Shown here: in pieces, positions 47,226 through 58,859 of the stretch
How positions within the stretch are numbered: the stretch's first letter is position 1
Layout of the letters: each line of letters opens with the position of its first letter
Assembly: GCA_014607495.2 (NCBI GenBank)
Contig: CP053167.1
Span: forward strand, 2,108,001 to 2,172,000
Reading direction: 5' to 3'
DNA length: 64,000 nucleotides
Source: Carposina sasakii
Lineage: Eukaryota; Arthropoda; Insecta; Lepidoptera; Carposinidae
Made by a program: the position numbers and the translations under genes
The notes under the pieces: model-generated
The model's database searches: none
Told to the model about the DNA's origin: nothing
What the model saw: the letters and a program-made list of their open reading frames with translations, nothing else

Positions 47226-50025
47226 GGGGACGGACGGGCAAAAAGAATTATTTACCTAATTTCGCGACTAATTGACAGAAAGAGACTACTAAACGATGCG
47301 CTGTACCTTTCCGCGTCCCGCCAGTGCTTCGCTAGCAGCGAAATTTGCAGAACGTGGGAGTACGCGCAAAAAATACTTTTTTTCACGAAATAAATGGATT
47401 TTTGAAGGTAATTATATTGCAAATCATACTTTATTGTTAAAACTTTCGCATAATGTGTGTATTTATCTAGATTTAGTGTAGATTGAAACAAACTTTTCAT
47501 ATTATTACTAGGTTGTGGCAGTTGAGTTAATATTTTTAATTGGATTATGATTCGATAAAGTACGCAACGGGCAAGATGAAACCGGGCAAGATGGATGGTA
47601 TCCGTTTTGCCCGCCTATTTTGTACATCAGTTTATTAATGTATTTTGTTGTTTTAGATGGTGTACAATTATAAAAGAACAACTGACCGTGGATCCTGGTC
47701 TGAGGAAGCTTTGAAAAAGGCAATGCGAGCGGCTCAGGCTGATTCCATCACAAATGCCAGTAAGAAATATGGTATTCCGTATGCTACGTTATATCGACAT
47801 TTAAAGAAAGGATCTTCACAAAAGAAGCTTGGTCGTTTCGAAACCGTATTTACACAAGACGAAGAAACGAGTCTAGTAGCTTACGTTAAGAAAATGGACT
47901 TAATTTTCTACGGCTTAACACGGACGGAATTTCTACAAGTCGTCGGTGAGTTTGCCAAAAATATTGGAAAAGAAGGCATTTTTTCTGGCAATGTCGCAGG
48001 CAAAGGTTGGTTTAATAAATTTAAGTCTAGACACCCTGAATTGGTCCTGCGAAAACCGGAACCCACATCCATCGCTAGAGTGAAAGGTTTTAATCGTATT
48101 GCCGTAGAAATATTTTATTTACCTGTACCTGTATGTACCTGAAATGATGTACAATATGGATAAAACTGGAGTGACTACCACATCGAATAAACCGCCAAAG
48201 GTTTTATCAACTTATGGCAAGAAACAAGTTGGGGTTGTCTCCAGCAAAGAAAGAGGAGTACTAACAACTATCATATGTTGCTGCAGCGTGACAGGGTCGT
48301 TTTTACCCCCGTTTTTCATTTTCAAAAGGAAGAAATTTGACCAAAGGTTGCTCGATGGATCTCAGCCAGGTTCAGAAGCAACAGTTACTGATAGCGGATG
48401 GATCAATGCTGAAAAATTTTTGGGCTGGCTTCAGTTTTTTGTACAAAAGGTACGTCCTACTTCAGATCGAAAAGCATTATTAATTCTCGATAACCACGAG
48501 TCGCACAAAAGTTATGCTGCCCTGGATTTTGCTACAAAGAACAACGTAATATTTCTCTCTATACCACCTCACACATCACACCGTTTACAACCATTAGATG
48601 TGTCAGTTTATGGACCTATAAAGAAGTTCTTTGAAATTGAACTAAACATCTTTCAAAAGGCACATCCAGGCCGCATTATAAACCAACTCGATGTTGCAAG
48701 ACTGTTCACAAGCGCTTACTTAAAAGGAGCAACTCCATCAAATGCCATTAGCGGCTTTCGTTCTAGTGGAATTTATCCGTTCAACAGAAACGCTATTGGA
48801 GAAGAACATTTTGCGCCATCAGAAGTTTATGAACTCGTACAACCGACTTCTGAACAACAGGTTTCAATTATTCAACAACCAAGTAGACACCAAGCTTCTG
48901 AACAACAGACTACAGAACAATCTTCAGTGCAAACTCCTCCTGAACAACTAATTACACACCCAATAGTAACACCAAATCAGGCGCACGACAAAGACCAATC
49001 CGATCTTGCTCTACCGCTCGTTGAGCTCCCTAATCAATCAGCCTCCGAGAACTTTTCTACAGAAGAAAATGTTAACAATGAAAGAAGCAAACATGATGAT
49101 TCCATTAATAATTTAAACATGGACATTCAACGGGCGCTTATGGAGATTCAAGAGGAGCCTATGAAGATTCAACATGAGCCTAGACCCATTCCAATGGAAA
49201 TAATAAGAAAAATCCGGGGCAGGTCGAAGAACAACCTGATCTTTTTTCTCTACAATCCGTTGAGCTACCTAAATATTCAATTCCAGAGAAAGTGCCTCTA
49301 GAACAAATTGTTAACGAAAACAGAAGCAAACATGATGATTTAGCTAACACTTCAAATATGGAGATTCTACAAGAGATTAGGCCCATTCCAATGGAAATAA
49401 CAACGAAACACTAGAGGCCGCAAGCCACAGAGAGCAGAAGTGTTGACCAGCACGCCGATTAAATTAGAACAGAAGCAAAAACAAGCCGCTGCATGCGTGA
49501 AGAAGAAGATGAAGTTTGATAAAACTCTTAAAACTTCAAAGGTCATAGCTGCTGAGGCTGGTCCATCTAAAGTAGCTAATAAAAAAAAGAAACACATTAA
49601 ATCACTGATGAAAGAGAACAAGCAAGATTATTTTTGCACTGTTTGCAGTGAAAAATATATCTACCCTCCCTTAGAAGATTGGATTCAATGTGACACATGC
49701 CAAGAATGTACACACGAAGCGTGCTCTTCATATATGGGACGAGGATCATATTTTTGTGATGACTGCTTCGATTAGTTACCATTGTTCGTTTTGCCCGACT
49801 ATGCAATTCGTTTTGCCCGATGTATTCGGGCAAGACGGATAATGGTCAAGTTTTTAAAAAAAGTTAAAATTACTTACTTGTCACTATAATTTGATTATTT
49901 TGATTATGTTTAAGTAGTTTAATTACCAAAGTTCCTATTTAAAATGAGACTGATTACAAAATATACATTGTTTATGCGTTTTTCTTCCGACAAACTTAGC
50001 TCATTCATCTTGCCCGACCGTCCCC
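47226..50025 (+). mobile_element. pogo-type transposon with PHD-finger transposase
   Basis: Ends ggggacggacgggcaaaaag and catcttgcccgaccgtcccc are inverted repeats, flanked by TA at 47224-47225 and 50026-50027. Length 2800 bp. The motif cgggcaaga or its inverse ttttgcccg recurs in the subterminal stretches (47563-47620 and 49785-49845), suggesting transposase binding sites. Confidence 0.9.
47657..49775 (+). pseudogene. pogo-type transposase with C-terminal PHD finger (several lesions)
   Basis: The N-terminus MVYNYKRTTDRGSWSEEALK is shared with the third element. A psq HTH (KYGIPYATLYRHLK) and CENP-B domain (GWFNKFKSRHPELVLRKPE) follow. At about 48115-48144 a deletion/frameshift removes the linker before the core. 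The core has YNMDKTGVTTT (Lys where Glu is usual), LILDNHESHK and LQPLDVSVY, with 35 residues between the last two Asp. A Gln-rich tail repeats PIPMEI. Frameshifts near 49235 and 49410 separate it from the PHD finger (CTVCSEKYIYPPLEDWIQCD .. CTHEACSS .. YFCDDC, 49635-49770). Confidence 0.88.
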
Positions 50026-50027
50026 TA

Positions 50028-50520
50028 CGCAGGAGATATTGTAGTGCACAAGTGTGTGCGCAAACACAAATGCACTCTCTATTCTTGTGGAATCCGTTTT
50101 TAAGCATATTGGGTGCACTATATCCCAGAAAGACATAATTTCCGTCCATCGCGCCCCACATGCCATGCAGAAATCGGGGCCTAAGAATATTATAGCTAAG
50201 TTCTCATCTTGTATTTTGCGCGATAATATACTAAGCGCATATCGTTTGCAGAAGACCGTGACATTGACTCAACTTGGTATCTCGGGCGTAACACAAAAGA
50301 TATTCCTAAATGAACACCTAACTCTGAGAAATAAACGGCTTTTTCGCGACACACGTGACGTGGCGAGGCGGGCCGGATATAGATATGTGTGGGTCAAACA
50401 CTCCACTATACTTGTTCGTAAGTCTGACAATGATGCTGTCTCGGCCATTCGTTCATATGAAGATCTTCAAAAATCAAGGCTGCTGTTTTGGATGTCTCGA
50501 CAGGAAATAAGTGATGTATG
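50028..50520 (+). pseudogene. LINE ORF1 fragment with baculovirus FP-like C-terminal domain
   Basis: 50054-50605 is open. Residues from VESVFKHIGCTISQKDIISV through VHRAPHAM, KNIIAKFSS, ILSAYRLQKTV, FLNEHLTLRNKRLFRDTRD and GYRYVWVKHSTILVRK match the FP-like domain common in ORF1 of insect CR1/Daphne-type LINEs. 50028-50090 is the right flank of the repeat split by the pogo element. No RT is present. Confidence 0.7.
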
Positions 50521-50935
50521 TACTTGCGTTTGTTCATCTGTAGTGGATAGCATTTCTCTTACTCTGTGGTTACTGGCGCTGGATGTAGGTATTATTACTA
50601 TGTGATTTGTGAGTATATTATATATAAATATGCCTTAATTATTTTGAGTATGTTTGTATGTTACCTAATTATCAATAATTCATCTCACTGTATGTTAGGG
50701 TGCTTCTTAATTTTGATTTTTGAAAATTTATCGTGTCAACCCGCCGTTTGCTTCTAACACCCGAAAAAGTAACTAGTGATTTTTTTAAATTTTTTTACAT
50801 AGACATTAGAGGTCGCTACCGCTTGTTAAAGTTTTAAAAAAATAGACATACAATAGTTTACATCTTAGTGTATACAAACCGGTCCAATTCATAATTAAAT
50901 TACGATTAAACGTACTTTTTAACTCGCTGTCGTTG
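50521..50935. other. AT-rich spacer, nothing recognised
   Basis: No ORF or repeat border found between the LINE fragment and the Harbinger-like element. Confidence 0.35.
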
Positions 50936-50959
50936 GGGCAACGCAAATAGAAGACGGCG

Positions 50960-51975
50960 AGAGACGGCAAAAACAAGAAAAGGCTAGATTTCCCTTCTGG
51001 ATCAGGTGCAAAGACAATTAAAGAGTACTACCTTTCACCATATCTACATTTTTTAGACAATTACTTGAAGTCCCGACCAACCAAAAGCAATCTAAGCAAA
51101 TATGATAGCACAGACGGTAATGATAGTGAAGAAGTCGATGAGACACGGTTTACTGGTCAACTAGCTTGTGAAAACTCAAATTCGGATTCCATCTCCAATC
51201 AATCAACGCCAACACCGCCACTGCTACCACTATTAAATAAATCTAGGGCAATCTCTTTAAAAGATGTCAATAAATCAGCACATGAATATTTCAGTCAAAG
51301 AGCATTACAATTGAAGACCATACATAGAGCTGAACCTGAAACAGACAGCGATCTAGCTATTTTTCAAAGCATGCTTCCAGACATGAAAACAATGACACCA
51401 GTCCAAAACGAAGATTTAAAATGGGCGTTCTCAATTTATCAGAGCAAATTTTAAATGACCCAGTACCTAGTTATCCTAGGACACAGCCGTATTATCCACG
51501 AACACCTTCTCGAGAGACAGATTATGATCCTTATGAAGGTGCAACCCAGCAGACTCTTACATCCAGAGCTAATACAAGTCCAGCACCTTCGTTTACCTCG
51601 ACTCAGCAGACAGCTAAACATACTGCAGCAGCTAACAAAAATCCGGAAACTCAGCTGACTTTGATATCCGGAGAGTATATAAATCCAGCACCACCGGCGG
51701 CAGTGGCTGTAATTGAACAAATAGCTGGGCCTTCAAGACACCGAACTTATGATGAGAAAGCTTATCAACTCAGCATTTCAGAATATCAGCAAACGCGGAC
51801 ACCGGGAGCTTATGAAAGCGCACAATCCTTAGCACCTCCGGCAACTCCAACTCCATTATATTTGCCAATATTTTCACCTATAACCCCAGCTACACCTCAC
51901 CCGAATCCAGAGACATCTATCCAATCTCATGAAGACGAAATAAGTGATTTTAATGAGAACTATCCAATGCCTTAA
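50960..51975 (+). pseudogene. MADF/BESS-type DNA-binding protein of Harbinger, frameshifted
   Basis: The frame opens at about 50960 with the end of a MADF-like domain (FPSGSGAKTIKEYYLSPYLH). It runs through an acidic Ser/Thr linker to a BESS motif (DLAIFQSMLPDMKTM .. KWAFSIYQ) and stops at 51454. A second frame from about 51421 continues (EQILNDPVPSYPRTQPYYPR) as a Pro/Thr-rich tail to 51975. One frameshift near 51440 therefore separates BESS from tail. This is the Myb-like partner protein that PIF/Harbinger elements need. Confidence 0.72.
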
Positions 51976-51993
51976 ACTAGGTCTGTATTTATA

Positions 51994-52832
51994 TATGTCG
52001 TGGCCATATTGTTAAATTGATCATTTCATGAAATGGTCGAGCATTTCATAAAGTGGTCGCATTTCATGAAGTGGCCAATTCAATTTGACCAGATCGTTAA
52101 ATCGTCTACATTTCACGATTTTGTCATCCACGTTTGGCCAAATCGTATTAACAGGGTGTCCATAAAATCCGAATGTGGTAAGAGCTTATATAAATAATAT
52201 ATACCGTACACCATATATAAGTATACCATAAGGTATGATGGTATGATTTTTTTTGCTATTATTTATGTGATATTTTCACAATATAATATTTAAAAACATA
52301 AAAGACTTTACAAAAGCGATTCGCATCTGGCACATCGCCGGACGCTGCCTGGGCACGCTCGCTCCGCTCGCTCGGCTCGTGCGTCATTTGTCATAGTCTA
52401 ACCTAACCTAACCTATCGTAATCTAAGGTTTTTGTTTAACAATATTATTATAAACCACCATTAAGTCTAATATACATTATACAATATAACACACTATCCG
52501 TGAACTTCTTCTGCATAGTCACCCTACTCTTTAATTTGTTTTATAACCTAAAAAGAAAAATCCGCCATCTTCACACATAAATAAAACGCGCGCAGCGCCT
52601 CTACCGGTGATTCATGTAACTATTTTACGATATGATCAATAATCTTGACCACTTCATGAAATGATCGGGCGTTTAGTTGCCCATATCGAGAAACGATTTT
52701 TAATCATCGATCTGCCCAAACCATATCATGATGTGGCCAATAGACAGTTGAACTTTTCATGAAATGCGACCATTTCATGAAATGCTCGACCATTTCATGA
52801 AATGATCAATTCTACGATATGGCCACGACATA
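51994..52832. mobile_element. 0.84-kb MITE, copy A
   Basis: Inverted ends tatgtcgtggccatat and atatggccacgacata. Arms contain several tttcatgaaatg palindromes. The interior has a GC-rich block (ctcgctccgctcgctcggct). Copy B at 59356-60175 is nearly identical; partial copies lie at 53484-53537 and 60220-60363. Confidence 0.88.
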
Positions 52833-53084
52833 TATAAATGGCTCTTAGTGCGACAGCTAGCTTGAGTAGTCATGTGCTGTCCCTGTGCGCGTGCGCTGAT
52901 TCTGTATTGTGAGATAAGGACAGTACATGATGACAGCTTGACAGATTATCAAATTAGCTATAACACTGAGAGCAATTTATAAATACTAATTGTAGCAAAG
53001 ATGCTAAACCAAAAACATTTTCAATTAATATTATCTTTAGATTTGTCAATAAAAGTTTGATCTGTAAAAAATAGTTTCACTTAC

Positions 53085-53380
53085 CTTAAAGTTATCAGTA
53101 GTCTTTCTTCAGGGCTGATTGGTTTTCTCAAATTTGTAACTTGCTTCCGAAGTCTTTCTCTTACTTTTGACAATATGATATGGTAACATTCCAGTGACAT
53201 TTTATAAACTGTGCGAAAACGATCAGGATATTCATATAAAGTTTCCATTATTTTATAAAACCTGTGCTCTTCTGCATTTCTCCACACTGGATGTATCCAA
53301 TACCTTCTTGGTCTTTGCTGTAAATTAATAATCTGTAGCAAAGCCAGTGCATCTTCATCTTCGTCTGAAGAGGAATACAT
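53085..53380 (-). pseudogene. Harbinger transposase first exon (decayed element)
   Basis: Encodes RRYWIHPVWRNAEEHRFYKI and PISPEERLLITLR, the N-terminal region of HARBI1-type transposases. It ends at a good donor (AAG|GTAAGTG). No matching catalytic exon lies in this element. Confidence 0.75.
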
Positions 53381-53446
53381 GTCTTATCCCGTCAATATCA
53401 CGCTCTATAATGACTTAGCTTGCCGTACCGTCCCCGCGTCTGTTTG

Positions 53447-53537
53447 CGCAGATATCGCGCCTGCACCGTATCTGCGCCGTGTCTATGTCGTGGCCATATC
53501 GTAGAATTGATCATTTCATGAAATGGTCGAGCATTTC
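53447..53537 (+). repeat. 91-bp direct duplicate of 60183-60273
   Basis: Base-for-base the same as 60183-60273 by eye: gcgcagatatcgcgcctgca, then the start of the MITE to gagcatttc. It then switches abruptly to pogo-derived sequence. Confidence 0.9.
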
Positions 53538-53855
53538 TTGTGAATCGTTAAGCCCTCTACGCATTATCCATCCGTGCTGGACGTCCGTGCACGATGCACG
53601 ATGAAAAACGGTAATGCATAGGCTTGCTGGACGACAATAATTATTATTATTACCGTGATGGACTCGCACGACCAATTTTTTATCCAACAAGCCCCCCACT
53701 ACTACTTGCACGACGTGCGGCTGGATAGTGTGTAGCCCTGACGTACGTCAGTTCAGTCGGGCATCGTGCGTGCTTGGTTGTGCGTAGACTTGACGTCCGT
53801 CAAATAACCAGTGCGTGATAAATTTTTGAAGCGTAAACACGTAAACGCTTTCAAA

Positions 53856-56316
53856 ATGGACCGATCGTCACTTTTTGCTTTTATAGAGAAGTACAAAGCG
53901 CATTCTTGTTTATGGGATATCTCTCATGTCGACTACATGAATAAAAACAAAAGAATTAGTGCACTGGAGGATTTAATACCCCTACTGGGTGAAACAGCGA
54001 CTATTGACACTGTACGAAAAAAAATCGATGTTTTGAGAAACTGTTATACCAGAGAATTAAAAAAAATAAAGGCATCTACAAGAACAGGATCATCATCACA
54101 AGATATTTACACGCCAACTTTATGGTATTTCGACGCATTATCGTTTTTGTCAGAAAGGGAGGTTTCCAGGTCAGGCGTAGACAATATTAATGAACAAGTA
54201 AGTATAATCCGTTATTATAATTATTATAATCCGTGCTTGCCTTAGCTACACTACAATGTTATTTTTTGGCACTGTTAGGTATTTTGTAAGGATATAATAC
54301 CTATTTATATACCAATAAAATTGTAATGACTGTTTGTTGCCATAATAAAATAAAAATATATTAATCATAATTATCTTAATGATTAATTATTAAAACAAAC
54401 GACTTGAGTTCTTAATTAAAACAACATTTTAATTATACCAAAGATAATAATTACATGATGTGGAGAGATAATGTTAAGAAATCATGCGATCCTGAAACCC
54501 CACTCTTCCTTCTTCGTTAAAATATCTTCTCAGTCCTTCTCTCACTGCGCTGCCCTCTTCGTGAGAATAAACAAGTTTTTCTTCGTAATCCAACAATTGA
54601 TAAAATTCGTGATAATCTCCCCTAATTACACTTCCAGTAATAATATTTTCTCGACTAATCAAAGTTTCTGGTAAATCATCTCCTTTTTTTATGTTTATTA
54701 AAAAGTTGTGGAGGGCACAGCATGCTAATATAACATGATCTAGATAATCGACGTCAATGGCTATAGGATTATAAAAAAGTCTGAAACGTGCTGATAAAAT
54801 CCCAAAGGCATTTTCAGATACACGTCTAGCGCGTGATAATCTGTAATTAAAGATCCTGTTTCTGTAATTATTTTCGTCATGGCGAGAGTATGGTACAATT
54901 AGATTACCGAGCAAGGGAAACCCCGAATCTCCTATAAATACGTAGGGTGCAGATACTCTTGAATTAGGCAATACATCGTCTTCTGGTAAATTTAGATTTT
55001 CGTTCATTAATTTTTCATAAAATGACGTGTTTTTTAAAACTCCTGCATCGGCAGCTCGGCCGTTCATTCCAGCATAAACATAAATAAATTCATAATTAGC
55101 ATTAACTATTGCAAACAGTATCACACTAAAATATTTCTTGTAGTTGTAATAAACGCTTCCAGTTTTACGTGGCTTGATAATACGGACATGTTTACCGTCC
55201 ATGGCGCCTATGCAATGCGGAAACTGCCATTTATTTTCAAAGTCAGCTGCATTTTTTTTCCACTCCATGCTAGTTGTTGGAAACTGAAACAAATTTTATA
55301 AATGAATTACCAGTATTTGTTTATGTAATGTGTGTTTATTTTTAACTTTATTGGTTGTTACATAACTATACACTCAAATATTTTTTCTGTTCTAGGTAAA
55401 CACCGGAGAAAGTTCAAGCAGTGAACGCCCAACAATTCAACGGAAAAAGCGCGACACCAAAACTCAAGATGAATTAATTAATGTAGCTAAGAAGTTACTG
55501 ACAGACAATTCAAACTCTAACCAAAATCGCAATACATTTGGTTCATATTTGGAAACACAATTAGAAAATGTCAGAAGTGATCAAAAATTTATAGCAGAGA
55601 AACTCATGAACGAAATATTGTATCACGCAAGAAATAATAATTTGAATGAATCTTCTACTATTGTCACCAATAATGTTCAATCAACTTATCACCAAGAAAT
55701 TCATTCACCATGCAATCTACAATCAAGTACATCATCACCAATTGATAATAATTACCGACCAATATCCCACGGGTATTCTTCAGTTATATCTTCAGCTCAA
55801 ACTCCTAATAATAATCATCGTCTAGTATCCCAGGGATCTTCATACACTGTAATATCTCCAGTTCAGACTCCTAATAATACTCCTATACCACCACTCTCTC
55901 CAGGAACAAGTACACAGACTCCAATTAATGCACACTGCTCATCATCCAAGCAGTCCACCTATACTGTGATTAATTTACCTCGAGCTACTAAAGCTTCTGT
56001 ACAAAACTCCTTCAGTCAACAACATTCTTCACTTTTATCACCAGTGTTTCATGGTCCATTGAATACTAATTCTGTTTACACTCCTTCTACAAACATCATT
56101 TCTCAAAATCTTGAAAGAACTATACTTACTGATCAAGACACTGAACTATCAGAAGACATCCATCAATCAGAAGATATTCAGCTACCAGAAAGTACATTAG
56201 CGGACTACCCAAACATAGTATTCGCGACTGATTCAAATACTTCCACTTCACTTTCGCAATCTTCCCAAAGCAACCAGAATTTGTTAAATCAACTTTTGAT
56301 TTTTCGTCGAAAGTAA
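53856..56316 (+). CDS. Harbinger MADF (Myb/SANT-like) protein, 2 exons
   Basis: Exon 1 53856-54197 (MDRSSLFAFIEKYKAHSCLW .. YTPTLWYFDALSFL) is a MADF domain; donor GTAAGT at 54198. Exon 2 55396-56316 follows tctag, stays in frame and totals about 420 aa with exon 1. Exon 2 holds a basic stretch QRKKRDTKTQDEL, a short helix (FIAEKLMNEILYHA) and a long Ser/Thr/Pro/Gln-rich tail. AATAAA lies at 56385-56390. An alternative start lies upstream at 53811. In Harbingers this protein recruits the transposase to the nucleus and to the element ends. Its intron contains the transposase's second exon on the other strand. Confidence 0.8.
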
Positions 56317-56870
56317 TCTACCTAGTTATGTTACAACTTAATAACTAATTAATAATTATTAGCTATGGTTTTGTTCAAGTGATTAATAAATGTTTTAACC
56401 ATTAACATTACTAATTATTTTATAACATACCTTTAAATACTCGTCCTTTAGTGCTTGATATATTGCTAAACAGGTTTCTGGAATAATTTCACTCAACAAT
56501 TGAGGTGAAATAACATTAAAGTCATTAACTCCCTATAAGTTTCTCCTGTTGCAAGGTATCTCAGAGTAACAACTAAACGCTCTTTTACTGATACACTGTC
56601 TCTCATTCTAGTATTTTGCCGTTGAATTTTGGGTCCTACCATATGCAATAACATTTCCATCAATTCAAAATCAAGTCTCAAATATGCGTTAAAATCTAAG
56701 ATATTCAAATCTTTCATTATGTTGTTGACTTGAGTGTATTCTAGACGTTTTTTATAAATTTTTTTCATCCAAAATCTTTTCTTTTTATTACATTTACTTT
56801 TATTTAAATTATGTAAGTACAGCATTATCAAAACACCCAGTTGTTGGCACTTTGATAGGCACGGTGGCAT
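54474..56870 (-). pseudogene. HARBI1-type transposase, 2 exons, one frameshift in exon 1
   Basis: Exon 1 56431-56870 (start MPPCLSKCQ) encodes LDFELMEMLLHMVGPKIQRQ and RLVVTLRYLATGETYREL. The frame then breaks near 56525 and resumes (VISPQLLSEIIPETCLAIYQ) to donor GTATGT. Exon 2 55283-54474 encodes the DDE_Tnp_4 core: PHCIGAMDGKHV (D), YVFIGDSGFPLLGN (D) and RVSENAFGILSARF (E). All catalytic residues are present and exon 2 is uninterrupted. Exon 1 length (440 nt) is not compatible with its phase, confirming one indel. Its intron contains the MADF gene's second exon. Confidence 0.85.
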
Positions 56871-57009
56871 TTTGTTAAATACGTGTGCTCGAGTTAACGT
56901 TTCGCGAACGTCTAGCATGATGGATAGTTTGCACGATAGTGCGTATAGCACAATCGGGCCTGACGGTCGGGCACTGCTGTCCGTCAAGATGGATAGTGCG
57001 TAGAGGGCT

Positions 57010-57974
57010 TTAAACACGGCGCGACTGACAAGTGTCATGGCGGCGCCTCGAACAATGAATGAACAAACGTGATTGGTCAATTTGAACTGTGAATTCAGCT
57101 GGGTACCCCGTCTTACCCGCTACCCCGTCTTACCTCCTTCTCCCCTACTTATATATTTTTTATTTGTTTATGTAAGTATATTATTTTTACGACTTTAACT
57201 GACATACGACAGGGAAATGTCTAAAGCTGGACAAATGAGTCGAACATTTTTATGATTTATGCTGCAATTCAATAATGATGCATATTGCATCAAATCAACT
57301 AGAAATCGTCACTGATACGCAGCGCTGATCCTGCAAGCTCGCTATTTAATATTTTTTTTGGACGTTGCATAGGTACCATTTTGAATACTTAAGTGAATCA
57401 TAAAATTTGAGATATCTCGGTAATTGTTCAATATAACATAAATGGAAAACTTTATGCTTTTCGTCCTATTTTCGTGGGAATATCACCTCAAATATTGGGA
57501 TGATTTATAGCCTAGGTATGTGTTAATCCTCACTATAAGCTATCTTTGCGCCAAATTTCATCAAAATCCGTTTAGTAGTTTTTGAGTGATTGAGTAACAG
57601 ACAAGCAAACAAACAAACAAACAAGCAAACAAACAAACAAACTTTCATATTTATAATAATAGCAGCTATAAGGACGACGATAGTTTCAACTTCCCTATAG
57701 GGAATTTTTTACATCCTGGCAACATTCTTTTTTTCACTGTATGCATCCTGTCATGTGTAAGCACAAGCACCTTACGCACACATAAATTTAATACTTGCCT
57801 CACTTTTGACGGATCGATTTGTAGGGAATTATCATTCTAGGTCTTATAATTCTATGCATATAATATACTAAAGTAAAATTTGCGTAATAATAATAAATGT
57901 TTAAGTAATAATAGGTAATTCTTACGACTTGACGCCTCGATGTTACTTTCTTCGTTTTGGTTAGAGCGTCTCTT
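57010..57974. repeat. Left arm of a ~0.96-kb inverted repeat
   Basis: Reverse complement of 60367-61329 with only a few differences seen (for example cactgtatgcatcc against cactgtgtgcatcc). 57010-57145 is the inverted first ~136 bp of the pogo-type element whose full copy starts at 61194. The rest is hAT-derived sequence with a caaacaaacaaac run. Confidence 0.92.
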
Positions 57975-58079
57975 TTCATTAACATATTTCAACAGTGATC
58001 CAGATAGTAATTCGGCCTCCTTAGCGTTTGCCTTCTTTATCTTCCTCTTCTGGGATCCACTTGGACCACTTCTCTTCAC
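57926..58079 (-). pseudogene. First exon of a hAT (ZMYM-like) transposase
   Basis: MKRSGPSGSQKRKIKKANAK then EAELLSGSLLKYV resembles the N-terminus of ZMYM1-like hAT transposases. It ends at a donor (gtc|gtaagaatt). The rest of the transposase is not in the window. The 3' part of this exon is duplicated in inverse at 60367-60414. Confidence 0.6.
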
Positions 58080-58479
58080 TATAAGTAAATGAAGAAATAT
58101 ACCTACATGTAGATTACGTATTCAGTTGGTTATTGTACAATAAACTGAAATATCAACATCACACATGTATTTCAAGTAAATACGCGCATGTATGAAGCGA
58201 ATGTAGCAAAAAATTTACGTCTGGAACGTGATGAATGAATTCAATAAATTAATAAAAACAACACATGTAGTTCGTACTCACTTATTCCAAATGAACGTCC
58301 AATTTGTTCACTCGCTCCTAAAAACTCTACTTATTAAGTGTGCAATCTGTGCGTCCGATTTGGAAGGCAAAGGTAGAAAGTAGGTACTAACAAGAGGGAG
58401 ATGTCAATAGAGAAATCTGTCAGATAATTATATCGGGCACTTATCAGTAAGTGTTGAAACAGGCCCTATGCGTTATGAA

Positions 58480-58749
58480 CAGAGGTCGGAATTAGGTAGA
58501 GCCATTTATGTACTTGCACTGATTTCATACAGCGAAAGAATAAAGTGGATATGCCTCAAATTACAAACTAATAAACATTTAATGTTAATTATCTTTGTTT
58601 TATTTGTCTATCTCTTAGGGTTTTATTATTATTTATTTGTAATATTGTTGGCCACACGGGATTGTCCATTAGAAATCCTGGGAAGGTCCACATTAATATC
58701 AACATTTCGATGCAAGTACATAAATGACTCTACCTAATTCCGACCTCTG
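58480..58749. mobile_element. hAT-type MITE, 270 bp
   Basis: About 38-bp inverted ends (cagaggtcggaattaggtag left; its inverse right), one internal mismatch. TSD gttatgaa (58472-58479) against gttataaa (58750-58757). Confidence 0.9.
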
Positions 58750-58859
58750 GTTATAAATCTTATGAACTTAGATAAATTAGGTACCTACACCGTTTACTTA
58801 TTATGGTAAATGATCGGAAGAATGGTTTAATTACAGCAGATTATATTAAAATAACATTG

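Larger units (their letters stand above)
50936..53440. mobile_element. Decayed PIF/Harbinger element, limits approximate
   Basis: Left terminus region gcaacgcaaatagaagacgg and right terminus region (inverse of gcgcaaacagacgcggggac) are similar inverted sequences. It carries remnants of both Harbinger genes (50960-51975 plus, 53085-53380 minus) but no catalytic exon, and a nested MITE (51994-52832). Confidence 0.6.
53551..57009. mobile_element. PIF/Harbinger transposon, nearly intact, TSD TTA
   Basis: Termini agccctctacgcattatcc (left) and the inverse of agccctctacgcactatcc (right), with TSD TTA at 53548-53550 and 57010-57012. It is 3459 bp and carries both canonical genes, with exons interleaved on opposite strands. 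The empty target is preserved in the inverted copy near 61325. Confidence 0.93.

Noticed and set aside
58468..58737. 89-codon ORF with a hydrophobic core
   Set aside because: It coincides with a hAT MITE and uses its inverted repeats; no independent sign of coding.
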